Positions 1-8,885 of a stretch of 64,000 nucleotides of DNA are shown here, piece after piece (the stretch's first letter is position 1; each line of letters starts with the position of its first letter). A program made the position numbers and the translations under genes. The notes below the pieces were generated by a model. That model did no database searches, was not told the origin of the DNA, and saw only the letters and a program-made list of their open reading frames with translations. This DNA comes from Alphaproteobacteria bacterium (GTDB lineage Bacteria; Pseudomonadota; Alphaproteobacteria; Bin95), in NCBI GenBank assembly GCA_020638555.1, contig JACKII010000004.1, positions 434,001 through 498,000 of the forward strand, in the 5' to 3' direction.

Positions 1-47
1 AAGGCGGCGAGAATTTTCCGGTCGAGTTCGTCCAACGTGACAGCCAT
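1..47 (-). CDS. Lrp/AsnC-family transcriptional regulator, N-terminus only
   Basis: Only the first 15 codons are inside the window; the rest lies beyond base 1. The ATG is at 47 on the minus strand and the peptide reads MAVTLDELDRKILAA, the usual opening of Lrp/AsnC regulators, where this segment leads into the helix-turn-helix. The gene is divergent from the siroheme/sulfite reduction operon, so it is a candidate local regulator of that operon. The call rests on 15 residues plus context and could change once the full gene is seen. Confidence 0.6.
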   Translation of the reverse strand, partial: MAVTLDELDRKILAA

Positions 48-140
48 TTTGAGAATCCCGAGGCCATGGCGAATTCATTCCCTGATAGCCAATTCAATCG
101 GTACTGTCTCCCTATTTTTTAGAATTTTCAGCGGAAAAGT

Positions 141-152
141 GGAAAATTTTCC
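141..152. promoter_or_regulatory. Perfect 12-bp palindrome between the Lrp-like gene and cysG
   Basis: GGAAAATTTTCC is self-complementary and sits in the divergent intergenic region, 69 bases before the siroheme synthase ATG. AT-centred palindromes are typical of Lrp/AsnC operators, and such a regulator starts at 47 in the opposite direction. Use as an operator is inference; only the palindrome is observed. Confidence 0.4.
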
Positions 153-220
153 CCGTTTGCGGCATAACCTCTCCAGTGCCAACCCAGCACACTCACACCG
201 TGTGTGGAGGAGACTGTTGC

Positions 221-916
221 ATGCGGCATCTGCCGATATCCCTCGATCTGCGTGGCAAGACCGTGATCGTCGCCGGTGGCGGCGAAGCGGCGCTGGCCAA
301 GCTGCGCCTGTTGCTCAAGACCGAAGCCCGCATCGTCGTCTTTGCCGACGACGCCCTGCCGGAGATGGAGCGCTGTGCGGCCGAGGGGCGAATGCGGCTC
401 TACCGCCGGCCGGTGGCCGCCGCCGATCTGGTCGGCGCGACCCTGGTCTATGCCGCCGGCACGGACCCCTCGGAACAGGACCGGGTCGTCGATCTGGGCC
501 GGGCTGCCGGCGCGCTCTGCAACGCCGTGGACAGCCGCGAGTCCAGCGATTTCCTCACCCCCGCCCTGGTCGACCGCGATCCGGTCACCGTCGCCATCGC
601 CACCGAGGGCAGCGCCCCGGTGCTGGCACGGCGGATCAAGGCGGACCTGGAAGCGACGCTGGATGGCGACCTGGGCCCGCTCGCGCGCATTGCCGAGGAG
701 TTCCGTCCGCAGGCGGCACGGCTGCCGCGCGGCATGCCGCGGCGGCGCTTCTGGTCCCGCTTTTTCGACCGTGTCGGCCCGCAGGCCCTCCGCGACGGCG
801 GTGAGCCGGCCGCGCGCGCGGCGCTCGCCGCCCTGGCGGCCGAGGCCGGACGGGAACGGCGCCGCCCGGTTTCGTCCATCTGGTCGGCGCCGGCCCCGGC
901 GACCCGTCGCTCCTGA
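221..916 (+). CDS. cysG: Siroheme synthase, N-terminal precorrin-2 dehydrogenase/ferrochelatase part (frameshifted)
   Basis: This part oxidises precorrin-2 to sirohydrochlorin with NAD+ and helps insert iron, giving siroheme for sulfite reductase. The start at 221 (MRHLPISLDLRGKTVIVAGG) has GGAGGAG just upstream, and the Rossmann motif VAGGGEAALAK is visible. The reading frame continues into nonsense after about 855 (RERRRPVSSIW) and stops at 916. The next frame picks up the methyltransferase domain (GFVHLVGAGPGDP) from about 868. Fused CysG is one polypeptide of about 460-470 residues, and joining the two frames with one missing base gives 469. This is therefore one gene with a one-base loss between about 805 and 870, either real or a sequence error. 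Confidence 0.85.
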   Translation: MRHLPISLDLRGKTVIVAGGGEAALAKLRLLLKTEARIVVFADDALPEMERCAAEGRMRLYRRPVAAADLVGATLVYAAGTDPSEQDRVVDLGRAAGALCNAVDSRESSDFLTPALVDRDPVTVAIATEGSAPVLARRIKADLEATLDGDLGPLARIAEEFRPQAARLPRGMPRRRFWSRFFDRVGPQALRDGGEPAARAALAALAAEAGRERRRPVSSIWSAPAPATRRS

Positions 917-951
917 CCCAGAAGGCGCGGGCGCTGCTGCACGAGGCCGAC

Positions 952-1629
952 GTGGTCATTCACGACCGCCTGGTCTCGCCCGCGGTGCTGGAACTGGCGC
1001 GGCGCGAGGCCCGGCTGATCGCGGTCGGCAAGACGCCCGGCGGGCCGAGCTGGCAGCAAAAGGACATCAATGCCCGCCTGGTGGCGGAGGCCACGGCCGG
1101 CTTCCAGGTGGTGCGCCTCAAATCCGGCGACCCCGGCGTCTATGGCCGGCTCGACGAGGAGATGGAGGCGCTGGAGGACGCCGGCATCGGCTATGCCGTC
1201 GTCCCCGGCATCACCGCGGCGACGGCGGCGGCAGCGGCGGCGAAGGTCTCGCTGACCCGGCGCGGCCGCAACGGCTCGCTGCGCTTCCTGACCGGCCAGG
1301 ACGTGAACGGCTTTGCCGAGCACGACTGGCGCTCGCTCGCCAAGCCCGGCGCGGCCGCGGCGATCTATATGGGCGTGCGCGCCGCGCCGTTCCTGCAAGG
1401 GCGGTTGCTGATGGTCGGCACCGATCCCGGCACGCCGATGAGCGTGGTCGAGAACGCCTCGCGCTCCGACCAGACCATCGTCGCCACCACCCTTGCCAAC
1501 CTGACGGCCGACATGACGGCCGCCGGGATTGAGGGCCCGGCCGTGCTGTTCCTCGGCATCGCCCCCCGCTCGTCTGTGGCAGAGGACTTGGCCGCCCCAT
1601 GGCCAGCCGCCGCGGGAGGCTTGTCATGA
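952..1629 (+). CDS. cysG: Siroheme synthase, C-terminal uroporphyrinogen-III C-methyltransferase part (frameshifted)
   Basis: SUMT domain: uses SAM to methylate uroporphyrinogen III at C2 and C7, giving precorrin-2. Homology extends upstream of the first start codon in this frame (GTG at 952). The SAM-binding loop GAGPGDP lies at about 883-903 in the same frame, but no ATG, GTG or TTG precedes it back to the frame stop at 802-804. A product starting at 952 would lack that loop. Later SUMT motifs are present: KSGDPGVYGR, VVPGITAATAAAA and GTDPGTP. The stop overlaps the next ATG by four bases (ATGA), so translation is probably coupled. The gene needs the upstream frame to work, so it is either the second half of a frameshifted cysG or dead. 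Confidence 0.8.
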   Translation: MVIHDRLVSPAVLELARREARLIAVGKTPGGPSWQQKDINARLVAEATAGFQVVRLKSGDPGVYGRLDEEMEALEDAGIGYAVVPGITAATAAAAAAKVSLTRRGRNGSLRFLTGQDVNGFAEHDWRSLAKPGAAAAIYMGVRAAPFLQGRLLMVGTDPGTPMSVVENASRSDQTIVATTLANLTADMTAAGIEGPAVLFLGIAPRSSVAEDLAAPWPAAAGGLS

Positions 1630-1997
1630 GCGACGCCCCCACCCGACAGGCGGTGACCGCAAACGACCTGCTGAGCGGCGACGTGGTCTATCTGACCGCC
1701 CGCCTCCACTGGTCGCGCAGCCTGGGCGACGCCGCCCTTGCCGACAGCGATGCCGAAGCCGACTGCCTGCTCGCCGCCGCCAAGGCGCAGCCGGCACACG
1801 CGGTGGAGCCCTATCTGATCGCCGTTCGATGTCCCACGGATGGGAGAGCGCAACCGGTCCACTATCGCGAGCGCATTCGCACGCTCGGCCCCTCGCATCG
1901 CACCGATCTCGGCCCACAAGCCACAAAGCCGGCCATTCGCCGGCAGGCCACAACGCCGGCCGTGCGCCGGCAGGACACCGACCATGTACCGTTATGA
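1626..1997 (+). CDS. DUF2849 domain protein
   Basis: This is a small protein of about 123 residues with the DUF2849 pattern VTANDLLSGDVVYLTA near the N-terminus and VEPYLIAV in the middle. The family is found between cysG and the sulfite reductase hemoprotein in many alphaproteobacteria, and its biochemical role is not established. It overlaps the cysG stop by four bases and the cysI start by fourteen, a tight translational chain. The last 35 or so residues (RTLGPSHRTDLGPQ onward) are low-complexity and contain two near-identical segments, PAIRRQATTPAVRRQ, from a short direct repeat (about 1930-1975). I see no catalytic residues. Confidence 0.75.
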   Translation: MSDAPTRQAVTANDLLSGDVVYLTARLHWSRSLGDAALADSDAEADCLLAAAKAQPAHAVEPYLIAVRCPTDGRAQPVHYRERIRTLGPSHRTDLGPQATKPAIRRQATTPAVRRQDTDHVPL

Positions 1998-3762
1998 CGA
2001 ATTCGACGACCGCTATGTCCGCAACCGTGTGAACCAGTTCCGCGGCCAGGTGCAGCGCCGCCTCTCCGGCGCGCTGACCGAGGACGAGTTCAAGCCGCTG
2101 CGCCTGCAAAACGGCCTCTATCTGCAATTGCACGCCTACATGCTGCGGGTCGCCATTCCCTATGGCACGCTGAACCCGCGCCAAATGCGCCAGCTCGCCT
2201 GGATTGCCGAGCGCTGGGACAAGGGCTACGGCCACTTCACCACGCGCCAGAACATCCAGTTCAACTGGCCGAAGCTCGCCGACGTTCCGGCCATTCTGGA
2301 AGCGCTGGCCGATGTCGGCATGCACGCGATCCAGACCTCCGGCAACTGCATCCGCAATGTCACCGCCGATCATTTCGCCGGTGCCGCCGCGGACGAAATC
2401 GAGGACCCGCGGCCGACGGCGGAGATCATCCGGCAATGGTCCAGCGGCCACCCGGAATTCGCCTTCCTGCCGCGCAAGTTCAAGATCGCCGTCACCGGCT
2501 CGCCCAATGACCGGGCGGTGACCAAGGCGCACGATATCGGCCTGCGCATGGTGCGGAGCGCCGGCGGCGAGGTGGGCTTCGAGGTGATTGTCGGCGGCGG
2601 CCTCGGCCGCACGCCGATGGTCGGCAAGGTCATCCGCGAATTCCTGCCGAAGGCGCAATTGCTGCCCTATCTGGAAGCGATCCTGCGCGTCTACAACCTG
2701 CACGGCCGCCGGGACAACAAGTACAAGGCCCGCGTCAAAATCCTGGTGCACGAGGCCAAGCTGGAGACCGTCCGCGCCGAGGTGGAGGCGGAGTTCCAAC
2801 GCCTGCTCGCTGGCGGGGACGGCCCGACCCTGGCGCTGAAACCGGAGGAAATCGCGCGCATCCGGTCCTATTTCGCGCCGCCCGCCTTCGACGACCTGCC
2901 GGACGTGGACGACGACCTGGACGCGGCCCTGGCCGCCGACAGCGCCTTCCGCGACTGGGTCGCGACCAATGTCAGCGGCCACCGCCAGCCCGGCTACCGC
3001 ATCGTCACGGTCTCGCTGAAGCCCATCGGCCAGGCGCCGGGCGATGCCAGCGCCGAGCAGATGCGGGCGCTGGCCGACATCGCCGAACGCTACAGCCTCG
3101 ACGAATTGCGGGTCAGCCACGAACAGAACATCGTCCTGCCCCATGTCCGCGCCGCCGACCTGCCGGAGGTGTTCGCCTGCCTGCAACAGGCCGACCTCGC
3201 CACCGCCAATGTCGGCCTGGTGACCGACATCATCGCCTGCCCGGGCATGGACTATTGCGCCCTGGCCACGGCCCGCTCGATCCCGGTCGCCCAGGCGATC
3301 TCGCAACACTTTGCCGAGCCGGCGGACGCGAAGGATATCGGCCGGCTCCAGATCAAGATTTCCGGCTGCATCAATGCCTGCGGCCACCACCATGTCGGCC
3401 ATATCGGCATTCTGGGATTGGAGAAAGCGGGAATGGAAAGCTACCAGATCACCCTCGGCGGCGACGCGACCGAGACCACGACCATCGGCGAGCGCGCCGG
3501 CCCCGGCTTCGCCTTCGAGGAGGTGGTGCCCGCCATCGACCGGCTGCTGACCGCCTATCGCGCACTGCGTCAGAGCCCGGAGGAAACCTTCCTCCAGGCC
3601 TATCGCCGGCTGGGCGCCGCGCCGTTCAAGGCCGCGCTCTATCCCGAACCGGCCCGGACCGCGAATTTACCGACCGCGAATCCACCGGCGGCCAAGCCGC
3701 GCGCCACGCCGCCGGCGCCCATCGTCGCCGCGCCCGGCGAATTCGTCTTCTACCATTTCTGA
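1984..3762 (+). CDS. cysI: Nitrite/sulfite reductase hemoprotein subunit
   Basis: Reduces sulfite to sulfide by six electrons, using siroheme coupled to a [4Fe-4S] cluster. The product has about 592 residues, normal for the family. The cluster and siroheme ligands are visible as C419-x5-C425 (CPGMDYC) and C462-x3-C466 (CINAC). The N-terminal half carries the ferredoxin-like parachute motif HFTTRQNIQFNW. I chose ATG 1984 because MYRYDEFDDRYVRNRV is the usual start of this alphaproteobacterial group; the frame is open further upstream but overlaps DUF2849. The last 40 residues are Ala/Pro-rich linker. No flavoprotein partner or cysH is adjacent, so electrons must come from elsewhere. A nitrite-reducing role is less likely given the neighbours. 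Confidence 0.88.
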   Translation: MYRYDEFDDRYVRNRVNQFRGQVQRRLSGALTEDEFKPLRLQNGLYLQLHAYMLRVAIPYGTLNPRQMRQLAWIAERWDKGYGHFTTRQNIQFNWPKLADVPAILEALADVGMHAIQTSGNCIRNVTADHFAGAAADEIEDPRPTAEIIRQWSSGHPEFAFLPRKFKIAVTGSPNDRAVTKAHDIGLRMVRSAGGEVGFEVIVGGGLGRTPMVGKVIREFLPKAQLLPYLEAILRVYNLHGRRDNKYKARVKILVHEAKLETVRAEVEAEFQRLLAGGDGPTLALKPEEIARIRSYFAPPAFDDLPDVDDDLDAALAADSAFRDWVATNVSGHRQPGYRIVTVSLKPIGQAPGDASAEQMRALADIAERYSLDELRVSHEQNIVLPHVRAADLPEVFACLQQADLATANVGLVTDIIACPGMDYCALATARSIPVAQAISQHFAEPADAKDIGRLQIKISGCINACGHHHVGHIGILGLEKAGMESYQITLGGDATETTTIGERAGPGFAFEEVVPAIDRLLTAYRALRQSPEETFLQAYRRLGAAPFKAALYPEPARTANLPTANPPAAKPRATPPAPIVAAPGEFVFYHF

Positions 3763-3774
3763 GAGGCCCCACTC

Positions 3775-4179
3775 ATGCCTGTCGTTACCGATACCGGCTT
3801 CGTCACCGATCCCACCGCCCTGGTGTCGCTCTCCGCCCTGGAAAGCGGCGGCGGCGAGCCGGGACACGGGGTGGAGGTCGCGAACACCATCGATGCCCGC
3901 GACCTCGCCCCGCATTTCGAAGCGGTCGACCTGATCGCCGTCGCCTTCCCCAGCTTTGCCGACGGGCGCGGTTTCTCGCTCGCCCGGCGCCTCCGGGCGC
4001 TCGGCTATCGCGGCCGGTTGCGGGCCAAGGGCCATGTGATCGCCGACCAGTACCCGCTCGCCCGCGCCTGCGGCTTCGACGAGGTGGAGATCGACGAGAC
4101 CCTGGCCCAGCGCCAGCCGGAAGAGCACTGGCTGGCCGTCGCCGCCGTACGGGGCCACGCGCTGCAAGCCCGTCGCTAA
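3775..4179 (+). CDS. DUF934 domain protein of the sulfite reduction operon
   Basis: The product has 134 residues. DUF934 proteins follow the sulfite reductase hemoprotein in alpha- and betaproteobacteria and are regarded as accessory to sulfate assimilation; the mechanism is unknown. The family signature AVDLIAVAFPSFADGRGFSLARRLR is visible across residues 45-69, then the GYRGRLRAKGHVIADQ block. It starts 12 bases after cysI, so it is in the same transcript. In many genomes cysH follows this gene, but here the operon appears to end, because the next gene lies 131 bases on and is unrelated. Confidence 0.82.
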   Translation: MPVVTDTGFVTDPTALVSLSALESGGGEPGHGVEVANTIDARDLAPHFEAVDLIAVAFPSFADGRGFSLARRLRALGYRGRLRAKGHVIADQYPLARACGFDEVEIDETLAQRQPEEHWLAVAAVRGHALQARR

Positions 4180-4310
4180 CCCCCCGTGCATCGCGCGCCC
4201 GCCGACGGGCTCGCCTCCCGCCGGGTGGCGGGCGCGCGACATTCCCCCTGGCACACCGGCCTTGCCCGCCCTAAAGTTCGGAGCAATTCCGCTCTAGCGA
4301 GGCAACGCCG

Positions 4311-5240
4311 ATGAGACTCTGCTATTTCGACGATTTCCGCCTGGGCGCCGTAAAGGGCGACCGCGTCGTGGACATCACCAGCCTGGTGACCCACCTGCCC
4401 CATCGCGACAATCGCGACCTGATCGTCTGCCTGATTGAGAATTTCGACGCCCTGAAGGGCAAGATCGAGGACGCGCTCGCCACCATCGAGGGCACGCCGC
4501 TCGCCCAGGTGCGGCTGCGCCCGCCGGTGCCGATGCCGCAGAAAATCGACTGCATGGCCGTGAACTACATGGAAAACGGCCTGCTGGAGAAAGCCGCCCC
4601 GATCAACGGCTTCCACAAAACCCCGGCCTCGCTGATCGGCCACGGCGACACCATGGCCCTGCCCGATGCGCCGGCCGGCATTTTCGAGGGCGAGGCGGAA
4701 CTGGCGCTGGTGATCGGCAAGCGGGCGACCAATGTCTCCCAGGCCGACGCCATGAGCCACGTCTTCGGCTACATGAACTTCATCGACGGCTCGGCCCGCG
4801 ACCTGCCGCCGCCCGGAAACGTGTTCTTCCAGGCGAAAAGCCGGGATACGTTCGCGCCCACCGGCCCGTTCCTGGTCACCGCCGACGAGATCGCCGACCC
4901 GCACGCGCTGCCGGTGAAACTGACCGTCAACGGCCAGGTCATGCAGGATTTCAACACCGACGACATGGCCAACAAAATCCCGCGCTGCATCGAATGGCTG
5001 TCGTCGATCCACACGCTGGAGCCGGGCGACATCGTTGCCACCGGCACCAACCACCAGGGCCTGAACCCGTTCCAGGACGGCGACACCGTCACCCTGGAAG
5101 TCGGGCCGCTCGGCAAGCTGGAATTTACCGTCTCCGACCCGCTGAAGCGCACCTGGGCCCGCGTCACCCGCGCCGGCCACCGCAAGTCCGGCGAGCCCGG
5201 CAACTACACCCCGCAGCTTTCGGGCAAATACGCGAAATAG
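4311..5240 (+). CDS. Fumarylacetoacetate hydrolase (FAH) family protein
   Basis: The product has 309 residues. FAH-fold enzymes hydrolyse or decarboxylate beta-diketo acids using a divalent metal. Metal-ligand acids are visible in EGEAELALVIG (residues 125-135) and YMNFIDGSARD (about 153-163), with the downstream GTNHQGLNPFQDGD and EVGPLG family blocks present. The substrate cannot be told from sequence; aromatic ring-cleavage products are typical. A PPOX-like flavoprotein starts 17 bases later, so the two are probably co-transcribed. The 131-base gap upstream separates it from the sulfite reduction genes. Confidence 0.85.
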   Translation: MRLCYFDDFRLGAVKGDRVVDITSLVTHLPHRDNRDLIVCLIENFDALKGKIEDALATIEGTPLAQVRLRPPVPMPQKIDCMAVNYMENGLLEKAAPINGFHKTPASLIGHGDTMALPDAPAGIFEGEAELALVIGKRATNVSQADAMSHVFGYMNFIDGSARDLPPPGNVFFQAKSRDTFAPTGPFLVTADEIADPHALPVKLTVNGQVMQDFNTDDMANKIPRCIEWLSSIHTLEPGDIVATGTNHQGLNPFQDGDTVTLEVGPLGKLEFTVSDPLKRTWARVTRAGHRKSGEPGNYTPQLSGKYAK

Positions 5241-5257
5241 CCCGGCGGAGACCGCCC

Positions 5258-5890
5258 ATGACCCAGATCGCTCCCGAGCATAAAATCGCCTCCATCGAAC
5301 AATTGGAGGCGATTTACGGCGAGCCCAGCGCCGGCGCCGTCGCCAAGGAAATCGACCATATTTCCGACCATTACCGGGCCTTCATCGAAGCCTCGCCGTT
5401 CGTGATGATCGCCTCGGTGGCCGAGGAAGGCGTCGACTGCTCGCCGCGGGGCGACCCGAAGGGCCAGTTGGTGCGCATCGTCGACCGCAAGACCGTGCTG
5501 CTGCCGGACCGCAACGGCAACAACCGGGCCGACACGCTGCGCAACATCGTCCGCGACGGCCGTTGCGCGCTGCTGTTCCTGATCCCGGGCGTGGGCGAGG
5601 CCATGCGCATCAACGGCCGGGCCGAACTCTCGGTCGATCCCGAGCTGCTGCAAAGCTTCGCAATCCACGGCAAGCTGCCGCGCTCGGTCATCGTCGTGCA
5701 TGTGGAGCGGGTGTATTTCCAGTGCCCCAAGGCGCTGGTGCGCTCGCGCCTCTGGGACCCGGAAAGCCGGGTGCCGCGGTCCAGCCTGCCCACCGTCGGC
5801 CAGATGATCGCCGCACTCTCGAACGGGACGTTCGACGGCGAGGAATACGACCGGAACTATCCGGAACGCCTCGCCAAGACCATTTACTGA
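5258..5890 (+). CDS. FMN-binding PPOX-type flavoprotein (MSMEG_1061-like)
   Basis: The product has 210 residues with the pyridoxamine-5'-phosphate-oxidase-like split barrel. Visible blocks are FVMIASVAEEGVDCSPRGDP and LLPDRNGNNRADTLRNIV, then the LFLIPG strand, matching the family that reduces or binds small aromatics or flavin cofactors rather than making pyridoxal phosphate. The specific reaction is unknown. It follows the FAH gene by 17 bases. Its stop overlaps the stop of the convergent histidine kinase by seven bases, so there is no room for a terminator between them. Confidence 0.8.
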   Translation: MTQIAPEHKIASIEQLEAIYGEPSAGAVAKEIDHISDHYRAFIEASPFVMIASVAEEGVDCSPRGDPKGQLVRIVDRKTVLLPDRNGNNRADTLRNIVRDGRCALLFLIPGVGEAMRINGRAELSVDPELLQSFAIHGKLPRSVIVVHVERVYFQCPKALVRSRLWDPESRVPRSSLPTVGQMIAALSNGTFDGEEYDRNYPERLAKTIY

Positions 5891-7980
5891 GCCGGCTCTG
5901 ACAGCCGCCGAGGCACAATCGCGGTCGCCGGGCAGTCCAGAACCAGCCCGGCGCCGCTGCGGCGTCCTTCGGCGAGCCGCAACACGCACCCGTTGGCCCG
6001 CGCCAGTTCCGCTGCGATGGCGAGGCCGAGGCCGTTGCCCTCCGCCGCGCCCAGATCGCGGTCGAGCCGCACCTGCCGCCCCAGCACCGCGCCAAACTCC
6101 GCTTCGGAGAGACCGGGTCCGGTGTCGTGCACCTCGATCCGCACCCGCCCGCCGGCCCGGCGCACACCCAGCAGCAAACGCCCCTCTGCCGTATACTTGA
6201 TCGCATTGCCGACCAGATTGCTCAGAATGCGCATCAGCGCCAGCGGCTCCACCGCCACCTGGCAGGAACTGGGCACAAAACGAAAATCCAACCCCTTGGC
6301 CTCGGCGTCCGGCCGGAACATCTCGCAGACGCTTTGCAGAATGACCGGCGTCGCCAGCGAATCCTCGCCGCCGGCCTCGCCCCCATGCCCGTCGCCTTGG
6401 CCGTGCAACCCGACGCCCGGCGCCGCGCTCAGATGCGAGGCGACCAGCCGTTCGAGATAGGCCAGCGTCGAGTCGATCCGTGACCGGCTCTCGTCCGTTT
6501 CCACCGACCCGCCCAGCACGTTGCGCACCTCCAGACGCAGCGCGTGCAGCGGCTGGCGCAGGTCGTGCACCGCATTGCTGGCCCGCTCACCCTGGGCCTG
6601 AGCCGCCGAGACGGCCAGGCTGTATTGCTCCTCCAGCTCCGCCAGGCGCCGGTTCAGCATCAGATTGCGTTGCGCCTGGTGCAGGCTGGCCTGCAACGCC
6701 TGCTGCCGCGACTGCCGCAACTGGTTGTAGCGGTCGGCGATGGCCAGCCCCATCATGGTCGCGTCGAACACCATGACCATGCGCATGGAATCGAACTGCA
6801 CGTCCTGGGAAATCTCCAGGCCCAGCCAGTGGCGCATGGTCATGATCGCCGCCGACAGCACCGCGCCCAGCCAGGCCAGAACATAGAACCGCACCTCGCG
6901 GAACCGGGTGCGCGCCGCCACCAGACCCGAGGCCAGGAACAAGAGGGTGGCGGAAAACGCCACCAGCACCAGCAGCTTTTTCAGGACTTGCAGGTCGCCG
7001 ATGAAACAGGCGACGTCGATCCCCAGCGTCACCAGGACCATGCCCACCAACAACCGGTCGAGCCACGGATGCAGCCGGGCGGTTTGCAGGAACACCCGTG
7101 CATACAGCGTGCCGGCGATGATAATCGCCGATCCGGTCACGACCGAGGCGACGCCGTTGAAATGGGGTGCTGCCGGCCAGAGATACTGGAAGGCGACGCC
7201 ATCGGCGTGCATCAGGAACAGCAGCGAGCTGCCGGCATAGGCCGCATAGGCCAGAAAGATCGGATGCCGGAACACCGGCAACGCCCCCAACGCGATGATG
7301 ATCAGCAGCAGGGTCATGCCGTAATAGACGAAATTCTTCGCCGTGCGCGCCGCGGCGATGGCGGCGAAGCTGTCGGCCGTTTCCACCGAAAACGCCAGGG
7401 ACGAGGAGCCGCCGGACCAGAACCGGACATAAATCGCCGCCGCCTCTCCCGGCTCCAGCACGAAGGGCGCCACCAGTTCGGGAAACGGCACCGGCCGGCT
7501 GGCGAAGCCATGCTCCATGTCCTGCGACAGGACATGGGCGATGCGGCCGTCCTCATGGACCACGAACACGTCGAACAGTTGCTTGAAATTCTCGCGGAAA
7601 TGAATGCGCCAGTCCCGCTGGCCGGCGGTGGCGTTCTCCACCCGCAACCGCAGCCAGATCCGCGCCTTGGTATAGCCGAAATCCGGCACCTGTTCCGTGA
7701 CGGGTTGCATCCGTCCTGCGGCAGCACCGGTCAGGTCGGCCAGGGTCAGCGACCAGTCCGGGTCCAGCGCATAGGCGATATGCCCCTGCAACTCCGCCGT
7801 CGACGCCGGACCATGCAACCTTAGGACGAAATCGCCTCCATTCGCGTAACATATTGCCGGAAAAACAACAAATCCGTATATTAATCCAATCCATATGAAT
7901 CGCAGCAAAGCCAATCGAACGAGAGCCGAAGCAGAGGTAGCCGCTCCGTGCCGAAATCCATCGTGATTGTCGACGACCAT
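5884..7980 (-). CDS. Sensor histidine kinase with 7TM-DISM sensor
   Basis: This is a membrane sensor kinase. From the N-terminus: a signal-anchor helix (ALVRLALLRFIWIGLIYGFVV), a periplasmic beta-sandwich (7TMR-DISMED2-like, roughly residues 45-190), about seven membrane helices, a coiled coil (QSRQQALQASLHQAQRNLML), then a HisKA-like box with the phospho-acceptor His in NAVHDLRQPLHALRL. The ATPase has N box NLVGNAIKYT, G1 DTGPGL and G2 GNGLGLAIA. The start is uncertain. ATG 7980 would overlap the first 33 bases of the divergent regulator gene; TTG codons at 7914 and 7908 avoid this and begin just before the anchor helix. The divergent LuxR-type regulator is its probable partner. DISM domains often bind carbohydrates; the ligand here is unknown. 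Confidence 0.85.
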   Translation of the reverse strand: MVVDNHDGFRHGAATSASALVRLALLRFIWIGLIYGFVVFPAICYANGGDFVLRLHGPASTAELQGHIAYALDPDWSLTLADLTGAAAGRMQPVTEQVPDFGYTKARIWLRLRVENATAGQRDWRIHFRENFKQLFDVFVVHEDGRIAHVLSQDMEHGFASRPVPFPELVAPFVLEPGEAAAIYVRFWSGGSSSLAFSVETADSFAAIAAARTAKNFVYYGMTLLLIIIALGALPVFRHPIFLAYAAYAGSSLLFLMHADGVAFQYLWPAAPHFNGVASVVTGSAIIIAGTLYARVFLQTARLHPWLDRLLVGMVLVTLGIDVACFIGDLQVLKKLLVLVAFSATLLFLASGLVAARTRFREVRFYVLAWLGAVLSAAIMTMRHWLGLEISQDVQFDSMRMVMVFDATMMGLAIADRYNQLRQSRQQALQASLHQAQRNLMLNRRLAELEEQYSLAVSAAQAQGERASNAVHDLRQPLHALRLEVRNVLGGSVETDESRSRIDSTLAYLERLVASHLSAAPGVGLHGQGDGHGGEAGGEDSLATPVILQSVCEMFRPDAEAKGLDFRFVPSSCQVAVEPLALMRILSNLVGNAIKYTAEGRLLLGVRRAGGRVRIEVHDTGPGLSEAEFGAVLGRQVRLDRDLGAAEGNGLGLAIAAELARANGCVLRLAEGRRSGAGLVLDCPATAIVPRRLSEPAQ

Positions 7981-8580
7981 GCATTCTTCGCTGCCGGCAT
8001 CGCCAGAGCGCTGTCCGCGGAACCGGATTTGCGCGTCGTCGGCACGGCTGCCAACGGCATCGAGGCGATTGCGCTGATCAAGCGTCTGCAACCGGATTGT
8101 GTCGTCCTCGACCTCGCCATGGCCGGCGCCAACGGCGTCGAGACCTTTCACGAGGCCCGCCGCTGGTCTCCGTCGACGCGCTTTGCCATCCTCACCGCCA
8201 ATGCCAGCGCGCCGGTGCTGCGCGACCTGATCGCCGCCGGCGTTGCCGGCGTGTTCCTGAAAACCGGCGCGCCGGAGGCGCTCTGCGACGGCATCCGCCG
8301 CATCGCAGTCCAGGGCGTCCACATCGTGTCGCCCGAAGCCCGGGCGATCCTCGACGCCCATCGCGCGGCCGAGACCCTGACCGGCCGGGAAATCGAGGTG
8401 CTGCACGCCATCGCCCGCGGCCTCTCCAACACGCTGATCGCCCAGCGGCTGGGCGTCAGCGCCAAGACCGTGGACAGCCACCGCACCAATCTCATGCGAA
8501 AAATGGGCGTCCATTCAACCGCGACCCTGCTGGTGCGCGCCATGCGGGACGGTCTGCTGGACGCCTCCCTGCCGGATTGA
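7948..8580 (+). CDS. LuxR/NarL-family response regulator
   Basis: The product has 210 residues and starts at GTG 7948. The receiver domain is complete: acidic pair in IVIVDDHAFF, phospho-acceptor Asp in CVVLDLAMAG, the Thr in AILTANAS and Lys in GVFLKTG. The C-terminal LuxR helix-turn-helix is LTGREIEVLHAIARGLSNT followed by RLGVSAKTVDSHRTNLMRK. It is divergent from and overlaps the 5' end of the DISM histidine kinase, the standard layout of a two-component pair. The secreted PEP-CTERM-like gene 305 bases downstream is a plausible target. Confidence 0.9.
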   Translation: MPKSIVIVDDHAFFAAGIARALSAEPDLRVVGTAANGIEAIALIKRLQPDCVVLDLAMAGANGVETFHEARRWSPSTRFAILTANASAPVLRDLIAAGVAGVFLKTGAPEALCDGIRRIAVQGVHIVSPEARAILDAHRAAETLTGREIEVLHAIARGLSNTLIAQRLGVSAKTVDSHRTNLMRKMGVHSTATLLVRAMRDGLLDASLPD

Positions 8581-8707
8581 GCCCCGGTTCCGCGCCGCCT
8601 CGCGCCGCGCGGTTTCCGGCCGCTCGGTTCCGGGGACGCCTGCGGCCACCGCCCGTGCGGGCCGCCGATACCCTACCCGCATCCGACCATACATAGCGAT
8701 GGAAATG

Positions 8708-8719
8708 GGGTGATCACCC
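8708..8719. promoter_or_regulatory. Perfect 12-bp palindrome in the gap before the PEP-CTERM gene
   Basis: GGGTGATCACCC is fully self-complementary, 166 bases before the ATG of the secreted protein gene. It lies in the 305-base gap 8581-8885, where I see no gene. A dimeric LuxR-type regulator encoded just upstream could use it. Binding is inference. Confidence 0.35.
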
Positions 8720-8885
8720 GATACCGGGGGGCCGGCCTGGCTGACACTATTCCCATGGTTCGACCAACGCGCCGACCCCAGCAGGGTAAGGGGCTCAATC
8801 ATAACAAGTCGCATCGCTCGCCCGATCCGTGGCGCCGTTCGCACCCGATTATCCGAACACCGGCCACACGCCGCAGGAGACCAGC

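Noticed and set aside
805..916. Programmed -1 frameshifting in cysG
   Set aside because: No slippery heptamer or downstream pseudoknot is evident; a one-base sequence change is simpler.
7980..8514. N-terminal extension of the DISM histidine kinase to 8514
   Set aside because: It would run antisense through the divergent response regulator, and no kinase-family homology precedes the anchor helix.
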